Shown here piece by piece: positions 16,226-24,546 of a stretch of 56,046 nt of DNA. Source of the stretch: Bacteroidales bacterium. Its GTDB lineage: Bacteria > Bacteroidota > Bacteroidia > Bacteroidales > UBA932. The translations under genes were made by a program, and so were the position numbers. The notes beneath the pieces were generated by a model, which did not search any database, was not told the DNA's origin, and saw nothing but the letters and a program-made list of their open reading frames with translations. How positions within the stretch are numbered: position 1 is the first letter of the stretch; each line of letters opens with the position of its first letter. The DNA lies in contig JAEEVC010000019.1 of the NCBI GenBank assembly GCA_016287075.1, positions 1 through 56,046 of the forward strand, written 5' to 3'.

Positions 16226-17275
16226 ATGGAAGAAAGAAAACTCTATCCCTTCCGTTTCCTGCCGGAAGAGCAGGAGCGGCCCTGGGGCGTCCGGACCGTC
16301 AAGCTGGCGGACCTGGGCACCGTGGACACGATGGTTGGCAACGGCTGGTTCGGCGGCAACCTGCTCTCCGACCTCATGCAGACCTATCTGGAGCGCGTGG
16401 TCGGCGACGATGTGTTCCAGTCCTATGGGACCCAGTTCCCCGTCGCGGTCCATTTCCTGGACGTCCGCGGCCGGACGGCCCTGCAGGTCAATCCGGACGA
16501 CACCTCCGCCGAGCAGCGCTACGACGCATTCGGCCGGACGGCGCTCTGGTATGTCGCCGCTGCGGAGCCGGGGGCTTTTATCTGCCCCGGCCTCGAGCGG
16601 GATGTCCCGGCGCCGGCCTTTTACGCGGCCTGCCAGGACGGCACGGTGGGGGACCTGCTCCACCGGATCACCCCCCGCAAAGGCGACTGTTTCCTGCTTC
16701 CTCCCGGCGTGGTCCATGCGGCCGGCGGCGGTGTGAAGATCATCGAGATCACGGAGGCCTCGGACCTCCGTTTCCGGCTCCACGACTGGGACAACGGCCG
16801 TGAAACCCACCTGGAAGAGGCCTTCGACCTCATCGATTTCCGGGCCTGGAACCCGGCGCTCCAGCGACGGATGCGCCCCGGCCAGGCCACGGAGCAGCTC
16901 TTCGCGACGCCGCAGTTCACCGTGACGGAGTTCCGCCTGAAGGATCCGGTCCGCATCGAAGCGAAAGAAACGGACACGTTCCTGGTATATATCTGTGTGG
17001 AGGGCGGTGCGTCCATCCAGGTCCCCGCGGAAGAGGGCACGGAGACCTTCCCGCTGAAGGCGGGGGAGGTCCTGCTGGTCCCGGCGGAGATCCCGGAATT
17101 CACCCTCGTTCCGACGGCGGCGGGGACGGTGCTCCTCGAGGTGATGCTGGAGCCGCAGCCGGAGCCCGACGGATACATCAACCGCGACGCCGAACCCTAC
17201 CTCGACGGGGAAGACTACAATGGCCTGGAGGGGGAGGATTTCACCGACTGGGCCGGCCCGCATATCCTGAACTGA
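16226..17275 (+). CDS. Class I phosphomannose isomerase homologue lacking two metal ligands
   Basis: 349 residues with the two-cupin layout of type I mannose-6-phosphate isomerase. The catalytic cupin is recognisable, but the zinc site is altered. Where the family has QVHPxD the protein has LQVNPDD (Q87 kept, His to N89). Where the family has GKTECWY it has GRTALWY (Glu to A106). The later His in PPGVVHAAG (H164) and the Arg in FRLHDWD (R184) are kept. Two of four ligands are therefore missing, and isomerase activity is doubtful. It starts 57 bp after the fumarase, with no clear promoter, and is followed after 1 bp by the S4 protein. It may be a sugar-binding pseudoenzyme or use different chemistry. 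Confidence 0.82.
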   Translation: MEERKLYPFRFLPEEQERPWGVRTVKLADLGTVDTMVGNGWFGGNLLSDLMQTYLERVVGDDVFQSYGTQFPVAVHFLDVRGRTALQVNPDDTSAEQRYDAFGRTALWYVAAAEPGAFICPGLERDVPAPAFYAACQDGTVGDLLHRITPRKGDCFLLPPGVVHAAGGGVKIIEITEASDLRFRLHDWDNGRETHLEEAFDLIDFRAWNPALQRRMRPGQATEQLFATPQFTVTEFRLKDPVRIEAKETDTFLVYICVEGGASIQVPAEEGTETFPLKAGEVLLVPAEIPEFTLVPTAAGTVLLEVMLEPQPEPDGYINRDAEPYLDGEDYNGLEGEDFTDWAGPHILN

Positions 17276-17276
17276 C

Positions 17277-17726
17277 ATGGCAGATTCTGTCCGCATCGAC
17301 AAATTCCTCTGGGCCATCCGCGCGTTCAAGACGCGGACGGACGCCACCGACGCCTGCAAGGGCGGCCGGGTGAAGGCCGGCGGCGCCGCGGCCAAGCCGT
17401 CCAAGACCGTCCAGGCCGGCGATGTCGTCGAGGTCCGGAAGGGGGCCGTCGTGTTCACCTACAAGGTCCTGCGGCCGCTGGAACGCCGCGTGGGGGCGAA
17501 AATGGTCCCCGATTACGCGGAGAACCTGACGCCCGCCGCGGAACTGGAGAAGCTCCGGGCGCCCGTCGAGACCTTCTTCCTCCGCCGCGACCGCGGAGCC
17601 GGCCGGCCGACCAAGAAGGACCGCCGGGAAATCGAAGATATCTGGGATGCCATTGATTTCCATGACATTCCGGACGATGTCGCGGCCCATTTCGGCCTTT
17701 CTGACGACGACCTTGAAAACCTGTAG
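17277..17726 (+). CDS. S4-domain RNA-binding protein, Hsp15-like
   Basis: 149 residues. An S4 domain at about 5-70 (RIDKFLWAIRAFKTRTDATDAC, then VKAGDVV-like turn) is followed by a basic, charged C-terminal tail with GRPTKKDRRE. Hsp15 (HslR) proteins bind stalled 50S subunits carrying nascent chains, which is the likely role. The start follows the previous stop by 1 bp and the nuclease gene starts 3 bp downstream, so it is inside an operon. Confidence 0.85.
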   Translation: MADSVRIDKFLWAIRAFKTRTDATDACKGGRVKAGGAAAKPSKTVQAGDVVEVRKGAVVFTYKVLRPLERRVGAKMVPDYAENLTPAAELEKLRAPVETFFLRRDRGAGRPTKKDRREIEDIWDAIDFHDIPDDVAAHFGLSDDDLENL

Positions 17727-17729
17727 CAC

Positions 17730-20633
17730 ATGGATCCATTCCTGCGGCAAGTGGCGGCCCACTACCTGGCCGGGGGCGCCATCGGCAAAACCTGTTTCAT
17801 CTTCCCGAACCGGCGGTCGCTCGTCTTTTTCCGGAAATACCTGAGCGAATCGCTGGAGGCCGGGAAGCCGATGCTCGCGCCGGCCCTGTTCACGGTCAAC
17901 GATTTCTTCTACCATGTCTATGACGTGGAGGTAACGGACCGTATCCGGCTCTTGCTTGCGCTATATGATTGCTACAAAGCGCTTTATCCCCAGGCGGAAT
18001 CCTTGGACGAGTTCATCTTCTGGGGCGACGTGATCCTGTCGGACTTCGACGACGTGGACAAATACCGGGTCAATGCCCGGGACCTGTACCGGAACGTCGC
18101 CGAACTCAAGGGGCTCCAGGACGACTACTCCTACCTCTCCGACAACCAGCGGGATGCCATCGAGCGCTTTGTCGGCCACTTCCGCGCCTCGGACGGCCGG
18201 CTGACGGTCGACCTCGGGACGGACGGGGTGAAGGCCCGTTTCCTGAAGATCTGGAACATCCTGTTCCCGCTGTATGAGCGTTTCCGGAAGAAACTGAGGG
18301 AAGGGGACATGGCCTATGAGGGAATGGTGTACCGGGATCTGGCGGACCGGCTGGAAACGGATGCGGTCAGCGACATTCTGGGAAAGGTATTCCCCGGCAC
18401 GGAGCAATATGTATTCGTGGGGCTCAATGCCTTGAACGAGTGTGAGAAAGCCCTGATGCGGAAGATGCGAGATGCCCGGATCGCCGAGTTCTGCTGGGAC
18501 TATGTGACCCCGGTCATCCGGCATCCGCTCAACAAATCCTCGCTCTTCATGCGGGAGAATGTCGCGGCCTTCCCGCAGGCGTTCCCCATCACGGCGGCCG
18601 CGGAACCGCCGCAGGTCGAGGTCGTCAGCGTTCCTTCCTCCGTCGGGCAGGCGAAACTCGCCCCGGAGATCCTCTCCGGCGTGACCGGCGATCCGGTCGG
18701 GACGGCCTTCGTCCTGCCGGACGAGCAGTTGCTCACCCCGCTCCTGAATTCGATTCCGGAGCAGTTCCGTGACATCAACGTGACGATGGGCTATCCGATG
18801 CGCTCCAGCTCCTTCTATGCGCTGATGAGCGACGTCGCCGCCCTCCAGCTCCATCTCCGTTTCCGCGACGGCGCGGCCCTTTTCTACCACCGCCAGGTCC
18901 ATTCCATCTTCTCCTGCAGCCTGTTCCGCAAGGCGCTTTCGGCGGAGGAGACGGCCGTCGTCGACCGGATCAAGAAGGACGCGAAGTACTACATCCCGCA
19001 GGCGGATTTCTCCGGCGGCCCCCTCCTGGAACTGATCTTCCGTCCCGTCGTGACGGATCCCAAGGTGCCCGGCGCGGCCGCCTTCGCCGGCTACCTGGCC
19101 GATGTGGCCGGCAGTCTCGGCGCGGCCCTGCGGGGCCGGGAGGACGTGCTGCTGGAACTGGATTTCGCCAAGCGGTACCTGACGGCCGTCAACCTGCTTC
19201 GGGATGTTGATATCCAGGTGGTTCCGCCGACATGGGCCCGCCTCCTGGACCAGATCCTGCAGGGGATTTCCGTCCCGTTCCAGGGCGAGCCGCTCAAGGG
19301 CCTTCAGATCATGGGCCCGCTGGAGACGCGCGCCCTCGATTTCCGGAACGTCGTCATTCTCTCGGCCAACGAAGGGATGTTCCCGCGCCGCAGCGTCAGT
19401 TCCTCCTTCATCCCGCCGGAACTCCGCAAGGGCTTCGGCCTGCCGACCTATGAGTTCCAGGATGCGGTCTGGGCCTACTATTTCTACCGCCTGCTCCAGC
19501 GCGCCGAAAAGGTCTGGCTGGTCTATGACAGCCGCACGGAAGGCATGAACACGGGGGAGGAGAGCCGCTACATCAAGCAGTTGGAATACCATTTCAGGGA
19601 GATTCCGCTGCGGCGGCGGGTGGCCGTGTCACCCCTGCATGCCCCGCGCGCCGCGGGCAGCATTCCCAAGACGGAGGAGGATATCGCGGAACTCCGCAGC
19701 CGGCCCCTTTCGGCGTCCGCCCTCCAGAACTATCTCTTCTGCCCGGCGATGTTCTACTACCACAGCGTCAAGCACCTGGTTACGGAGGACGAAGTGGCGG
19801 AATCGCTGGATGCGGGCATGCTCGGCAACGTCTATCACCGCGCGATGCAGGCCCTGTACCTCGGGGGAGAGGCGCTGCAGGAAGACTTCCCGATGGGCGA
19901 CCGGGTCCGGCCCGCCCGGGAGCGGGTGACCCGGCCCCTGGAGGAGATCACGCAGGAGTACCTCCGCTCGCTCATCGCCGACCGGGCGCTGCTGCACCGG
20001 CGCGTCCGCGGCCTGATCCGGGAGGAAATGCGTTCCTTCGAGGTGTCCGGCCGGAACCTCATCCTCGAGCGCATCATCCTCGCCTATGTGGTCAAAACCC
20101 TCGAGTATGACCTGAAACTCTTGCAGGACAAGGGTTTGCCCTCCTTCCGGATCCTGGGCCTGGAGCGCAGGATGGGCTGGAAGTTCCGGGGCTTCTCCTT
20201 CACCGGCTCCGCCGACCGCATCGACAGTTTCGGGGACGGGACGGCCCGGATCGTCGATTACAAGACGGGGAAAGTGGTGGCGGAGGAGATTGACATCGAC
20301 GACGAAGGAGCCCTCGGGATCGTGGACAAGCTTTTCGGTCCCGTGAACAGAAACCGTCCAAAGATCGCCCTCCAGCTGTTCCTGTATGACATGTATGCCG
20401 GCGGCGAACCGGACCTGGCGGGGCGTGAGATCTCCAACGTCATCTATGCGACGCAGCAACTCTTCACCGGGGAGATCCGCGAGGTCTCCCAGAGTCCTGT
20501 TTTCGTGGAGGCCGTGGAAGAGCGGCTGGCCGGACTGCTCGACGAGATCGTGGATCCCGGTGTGCCTTTCCGGCGGACGGACGAGTCCGATACCTGCAAG
20601 ACGTGTGACTTCAAGATGATTTGCGGACGATGA
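17730..20633 (+). CDS. AddB-like PD-(D/E)XK nuclease
   Basis: 967 residues. The long N-terminal part resembles the inactivated helicase-like region of AddB and begins with a loop AIGKTCFIFPNRRSLVF but no intact Walker A. The C-terminal third is a RecB-family nuclease: GSADRID near 825 and VDYKTGK near 842 provide the catalytic Asp and Asp-x-Lys. Four cysteines (FCPAMFYY near 671 and the C-terminal CKTCDFKMIC) match the iron-sulfur staple of AddB-type nucleases. It overlaps the helicase gene by 4 bp (ATGA). The pair probably resects double-strand breaks for recombination. Confidence 0.87.
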   Translation: MDPFLRQVAAHYLAGGAIGKTCFIFPNRRSLVFFRKYLSESLEAGKPMLAPALFTVNDFFYHVYDVEVTDRIRLLLALYDCYKALYPQAESLDEFIFWGDVILSDFDDVDKYRVNARDLYRNVAELKGLQDDYSYLSDNQRDAIERFVGHFRASDGRLTVDLGTDGVKARFLKIWNILFPLYERFRKKLREGDMAYEGMVYRDLADRLETDAVSDILGKVFPGTEQYVFVGLNALNECEKALMRKMRDARIAEFCWDYVTPVIRHPLNKSSLFMRENVAAFPQAFPITAAAEPPQVEVVSVPSSVGQAKLAPEILSGVTGDPVGTAFVLPDEQLLTPLLNSIPEQFRDINVTMGYPMRSSSFYALMSDVAALQLHLRFRDGAALFYHRQVHSIFSCSLFRKALSAEETAVVDRIKKDAKYYIPQADFSGGPLLELIFRPVVTDPKVPGAAAFAGYLADVAGSLGAALRGREDVLLELDFAKRYLTAVNLLRDVDIQVVPPTWARLLDQILQGISVPFQGEPLKGLQIMGPLETRALDFRNVVILSANEGMFPRRSVSSSFIPPELRKGFGLPTYEFQDAVWAYYFYRLLQRAEKVWLVYDSRTEGMNTGEESRYIKQLEYHFREIPLRRRVAVSPLHAPRAAGSIPKTEEDIAELRSRPLSASALQNYLFCPAMFYYHSVKHLVTEDEVAESLDAGMLGNVYHRAMQALYLGGEALQEDFPMGDRVRPARERVTRPLEEITQEYLRSLIADRALLHRRVRGLIREEMRSFEVSGRNLILERIILAYVVKTLEYDLKLLQDKGLPSFRILGLERRMGWKFRGFSFTGSADRIDSFGDGTARIVDYKTGKVVAEEIDIDDEGALGIVDKLFGPVNRNRPKIALQLFLYDMYAGGEPDLAGREISNVIYATQQLFTGEIREVSQSPVFVEAVEERLAGLLDEIVDPGVPFRRTDESDTCKTCDFKMICGR

Positions 20634-23600
20634 TCAGGATAGTCAAAGCCTCGGCGGGGTCGGGAAAGACCTACCGGCTCGCCCTTGAATACATCCGGCT
20701 CCTCCTTTCGAGCCGGGAGCGTTACGCCTACCGTTCCATCCTCGCCGTCACCTTCACCAACAAGGCGACCGACGAGATGAAGCGCCGCATCCTCAAGGAA
20801 CTTTACCAGCTGTCGGTCGATCCGGCGGGCTCGCACTATTACAAGGAGTTCGTTCCCTCGCTGTTCCCGGGGCCGGAAGGCCTGAAGGAGCGGGCCTCCG
20901 CCCACCTGTATGCCATCCTGCATGATTACACGGCTTTTGCCGTCAGCACCATCGACAGTTTCTTCCAGCAAACCCTCCGGGCTTTCTCCCGGGAGATCGG
21001 CCAGTTCGCCTCCTACCAGGTGAACCTGGACCGCGACGGCCTGATCGCCGAGAGCGTGGACCGGGTGCTCGACGCGCTGACCGAATCCGACGAAAACCTG
21101 TTGAAATGGCTGACGGACAGTGCGATGGAGGAACTGGGAAGCGGTCGTAAGTTCCGATTGGAATCCGCCCTCACCGAGGTGGCGAAGACCCTGCGCAGCG
21201 AGGTGTTCCAGGAGAAGGTGGAAGCATGCGGTTTCGATGTGGATGCCGTTTTTTCCCGCGGGCATCTCCGGACTGTGCGGGATGCCTGCAATGCCATTGT
21301 CGCGGCATTCCCGCAGCGGCTCGAGGAAGCGGCCGCGGCGATTCTCGACCTGCTGGAACGGGAAGGGATCGATCCCGCTGACAGCAACCGCGGTTTCCTG
21401 AAAGGCCTGTACAAGTATAAGCCCGCCCCGGAAGGGGATATCAAACCGCCCACCGAGAGTTTCCTCTCGAAGGCCACGGACAGCTCCCTGTGGTTCGCCA
21501 AGTCGAAGGACCGCTTCCGCCTGCAGCTGGAAGGCGTCCTGGAAGAGCCCCTGGCGGCGCTCATCACCCTTTTCGACCGCCCGTACAAGGAATACCGGTC
21601 GGCCCGGCTGATCCTCGGCCAGCTGTACAACCTCGGCGTCGTGGGGGAACTCCGCCGGGCTTTCACCGACATCCAGCGGGAGAAGAACATCCTCTCGATC
21701 GACGATTCCAACACGCTCCTGCGGGACATCATCGACGGCAGCGACGCGCCCTTCGTGTACGAGAAACTCGGCGTGCGCTTCGAGGATTTCCTGCTGGACG
21801 AGTTCCAGGACACCTCCGCCGTTCAGTGGAAGAATTTCCGGCCGCTGCTGGCCAACAGCCTTTCGGGCGGTTTCGACAACCTGGTGGTGGGGGACGTGAA
21901 ACAGTCCATCTACCGCTGGCGCGGGTCTGACTGGCGCCAGCTGGACAGCGGTGTCCAGGCGGCTTTCGGGCTGGGGGAGGACAGCGTGGACGTCCTGGGT
22001 GAGAACCACCGGACGCTGGGCGGCATCGTCCGCTTCAACAACGCCTTTTTCCGCTTTTCGGCCGAAACGCTCGACCGGATGCTCGGCGCCGGTGCGGCTT
22101 CGCCCGGCAGCATCTCCCGCATCTATCGGGACGTCAGGCAGGAAGTGGCATTCCCCGACCCGGCGGAGGGCTCCGTCGAGGTCGCGTTCTGCCCCGATGC
22201 CGGGATGGAAATCCCCGAGGTGCTCCGCAGCATCCGGGAGATCCGGGAGCGCGGCGCCGGGTACGGTGACATCGCCATCCTCGTCCGGTACAATGCGGAA
22301 GGCTCCTCGATTGCCGCGAGGCTGATCGCCGAAGGCATCCCGGTCGTCTCGGACGATTCGCTCTTCGTCAAGTCTTCCGTCACCGTCCGGCGCCTCGTGT
22401 CGCAACTGTCGCTCGTCGATACGCCGCCGGAGGAAGACGACCGTTCGGTCCGCGGCTTCCTGGCCCGGACCATGCAGGTCGTCCCGCCGGAGAACTACCT
22501 TTCGCTCTCGGACCTTGCCGAGTCCATCCTCCGGGACCTGCAGGCCGCCGACCCGGAGACCTTCGGGCGGGAAACGGCTTATATCCACGCTTTTATGGAT
22601 TTCCTGCAGGACTGGACCCACCTGAACGGCAACCGGCTCTCCGCCTTCCTCAAGGCCTGGGAGGAAGCCAAACCCAAGATCGCCTCGCCCGACGCGGGGT
22701 CTTCGGTCCGCGTGATCACGGTCCACAAGGCCAAGGGCCTGGAATTCCCCTATGTCATTTTCCCCTTCGCGGAAAAGGTGGAACTGTTCGGAAGGCGGGC
22801 ATCCGCCTGGTGCCGGCCGGAAAGGACGTCGCCGTCCATCGACGGCCTCTACCACATCAACCTCTCCGGCACGACGCGGGATACCCTTTTCGCCGATGAT
22901 TATCTGCGCGAACTGGAACTGACGTACATCGACAACCTGAACATCTTCTACGTCGCGCTGACCCGGCCGGTTTACGGCCTGAAGATCATCGCCGAAACCC
23001 CTTCCAGCGGCATTGCCGGCGCCGTCGAGGCGCTCCGGGAGAATCCGGATGCCCCGGTTCCCAAGTACGGGAACATGTCTGAAATCCTCTACGGCTGGCT
23101 GGGCTCGCAGAAGGATACGGCGTTCCTCAGGATGCCGCCCCGTCCGGACGAGGGACCCGAGGGGGAGGAGGAAGTGGTACTGCCGGTCCGTTTCACAAAA
23201 GGTGCCCTTTACGACTTTTCCACCCTCGAGCGGAAACCCTCCGCTTCCGAGCCCCTCCCGCTGGGCTATCCTTCCATCCCGCTGAACCGGGAGGAGACGG
23301 ATCCGGAAGCACCTGAAGGTGAGCGCGGAAGGCTGAAATTCAGCCCCGAGGCGGCCGACTTCTTCGGCCCGGACGGCACGGTCGGCAAGGATGCCTCCCG
23401 GCGCATCCGCGGCCAGGTGATGCACCGCATCCTGTCCGATGTCCGGGCGGCGTCGGACCTGCCGAAGGCGGTCGGACGCGCGCTCCGGCGGGGCGACATT
23501 GTCCTTTCGGAACAAGCTGAGACAGAGGCCCGTCTCGCGGCGGCCATCGCGGCGGCGCCCGCGGAATGGTTCCCCGCCGACGGCAGCCGCGTCCTGAACG

Positions 23601-23836
23601 AGGCGACCATCCTGATTCCCGGGGAGGGCGACCGCCGGCCCGACCGGGTCGTCCGGACGGAGGACGGCGGGGCCATCGTCATCGACTTCAAGTTCGGCGC
23701 CGCCGATCCGCGGTACCGCCGCCAGGTCCGCCGGTACATGCAGTCCTTCTCGGCGATGGGGTATGCGCCCGTGCGCGGCTTCCTGTGGTACTTCCGCGGG
23801 GACGGTCCCGATTTTTTTGAGGAGATTTCCATGTAA
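20630..23836 (+). CDS. UvrD/Rep-family helicase-nuclease, AddA-like
   Basis: 1068 residues. Superfamily 1 helicase motifs are in order: Walker A ASAGSGKT (7-14), motif Ia VTFTNKATDEM, Walker B DEFQD (near 390), motif III GDVKQSIYRWRG, motif V TVHKAKGLEFPYV and motif VI YVALTRPV. The C-terminus holds a RecB-type nuclease core (AIVIDFKFG) near residue 1020. It forms a recombination pair with the upstream AddB-like gene and overlaps it by ATGA. I chose ATG 20630 over the in-frame TTG at 20621. Both subunits having a nuclease site is the AddAB rather than the RecBCD arrangement. Confidence 0.9.
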   Translation: MIRIVKASAGSGKTYRLALEYIRLLLSSRERYAYRSILAVTFTNKATDEMKRRILKELYQLSVDPAGSHYYKEFVPSLFPGPEGLKERASAHLYAILHDYTAFAVSTIDSFFQQTLRAFSREIGQFASYQVNLDRDGLIAESVDRVLDALTESDENLLKWLTDSAMEELGSGRKFRLESALTEVAKTLRSEVFQEKVEACGFDVDAVFSRGHLRTVRDACNAIVAAFPQRLEEAAAAILDLLEREGIDPADSNRGFLKGLYKYKPAPEGDIKPPTESFLSKATDSSLWFAKSKDRFRLQLEGVLEEPLAALITLFDRPYKEYRSARLILGQLYNLGVVGELRRAFTDIQREKNILSIDDSNTLLRDIIDGSDAPFVYEKLGVRFEDFLLDEFQDTSAVQWKNFRPLLANSLSGGFDNLVVGDVKQSIYRWRGSDWRQLDSGVQAAFGLGEDSVDVLGENHRTLGGIVRFNNAFFRFSAETLDRMLGAGAASPGSISRIYRDVRQEVAFPDPAEGSVEVAFCPDAGMEIPEVLRSIREIRERGAGYGDIAILVRYNAEGSSIAARLIAEGIPVVSDDSLFVKSSVTVRRLVSQLSLVDTPPEEDDRSVRGFLARTMQVVPPENYLSLSDLAESILRDLQAADPETFGRETAYIHAFMDFLQDWTHLNGNRLSAFLKAWEEAKPKIASPDAGSSVRVITVHKAKGLEFPYVIFPFAEKVELFGRRASAWCRPERTSPSIDGLYHINLSGTTRDTLFADDYLRELELTYIDNLNIFYVALTRPVYGLKIIAETPSSGIAGAVEALRENPDAPVPKYGNMSEILYGWLGSQKDTAFLRMPPRPDEGPEGEEEVVLPVRFTKGALYDFSTLERKPSASEPLPLGYPSIPLNREETDPEAPEGERGRLKFSPEAADFFGPDGTVGKDASRRIRGQVMHRILSDVRAASDLPKAVGRALRRGDIVLSEQAETEARLAAAIAAAPAEWFPADGSRVLNEATILIPGEGDRRPDRVVRTEDGGAIVIDFKFGAADPRYRRQVRRYMQSFSAMGYAPVRGFLWYFRGDGPDFFEEISM

Positions 23837-23849
23837 ATGATTATCTTTG
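23816..23849 (+). promoter_or_regulatory. Promoter of the DUF4290-ftsK-lolA operon
   Basis: TTTG (23816-23819), a 22-bp spacer and TATCTTTG (23842-23849) precede the ATG at 23869. The -7 box is perfect; the spacer is slightly longer than the usual 19-21 bp. The -33 element lies inside the end of the helicase gene. Confidence 0.6.
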
Positions 23850-23868
23850 CACTTCTAGTACAAACGAT

Positions 23869-24543
23869 ATGGAAGCCAACGAACACACCATCAAACTATA
23901 CTACAACACGGAGGTCGAGAAACTCCGGATGCCCGAATACGGACGGATCGTCCTGCAGATGGTCGAACAGATGAAGGAAATTCCCGACCGGGCGAAGCGC
24001 AGCGAGCAGGCCGGCGCCATCGTGAAGGTCATGGAACGCCTCAATCCGCAGGTCCACCAGCAGGAGAACTGGAACCAGAAACTCTGGGACCATCTCTACA
24101 TGATCGCCGGCTATGACCTCGACATCGACGCGCCGTTCCCGGCCCCGGTGCCGGAGGTGGTCAACAGCCGCCCCGAGACGATTCCGCTCAATACCCGCCC
24201 GATCAAGGCCCGCCATTACGGCCGCAACATCGAGAGCATCATCGACCTGATCGCCTCCGAACCGGAGGGCGAGATCAAGACGGCGATGATCCGCTCCCTG
24301 GCCATCTACATGCGCCAGCAGTACCTGATCTGGAACAAGGACACGGTCGCCGACCGGACCATCTTCCAGGACATCGAACGCCTGTCCGGCGGCCGCGTGA
24401 CGGTCCCGGAGGGGCTGGAACTCTCCAAACTGTCCGCCGATGCGAACTTCGCCCGTCCGGGCATGAACCTCGGCTTCGGCAACCGCCCCGGCGGCAACGG
24501 CAACCGGAACAAGTACGGCCGGAAGAACGGGAAAAAGCGGTAG
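23869..24543 (+). CDS. DUF4290 family protein
   Basis: 224 residues. The conserved N-terminus (LRMPEYGRIVLQMVEQM) and ENWNQKLWDHLYMIAGYDLDIDAPFP identify DUF4290, a family restricted to Bacteroidota and usually found beside ftsK or murA. No membrane segment or signal peptide is present, so it is cytoplasmic. The C-terminal 35 residues are Gly/Asn/Arg/Lys-rich. ftsK starts 3 bp downstream. The biochemical role is not known; the location suggests a link to division or envelope genes. Confidence 0.88.
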   Translation: MEANEHTIKLYYNTEVEKLRMPEYGRIVLQMVEQMKEIPDRAKRSEQAGAIVKVMERLNPQVHQQENWNQKLWDHLYMIAGYDLDIDAPFPAPVPEVVNSRPETIPLNTRPIKARHYGRNIESIIDLIASEPEGEIKTAMIRSLAIYMRQQYLIWNKDTVADRTIFQDIERLSGGRVTVPEGLELSKLSADANFARPGMNLGFGNRPGGNGNRNKYGRKNGKKR

Positions 24544-24546
24544 GTC

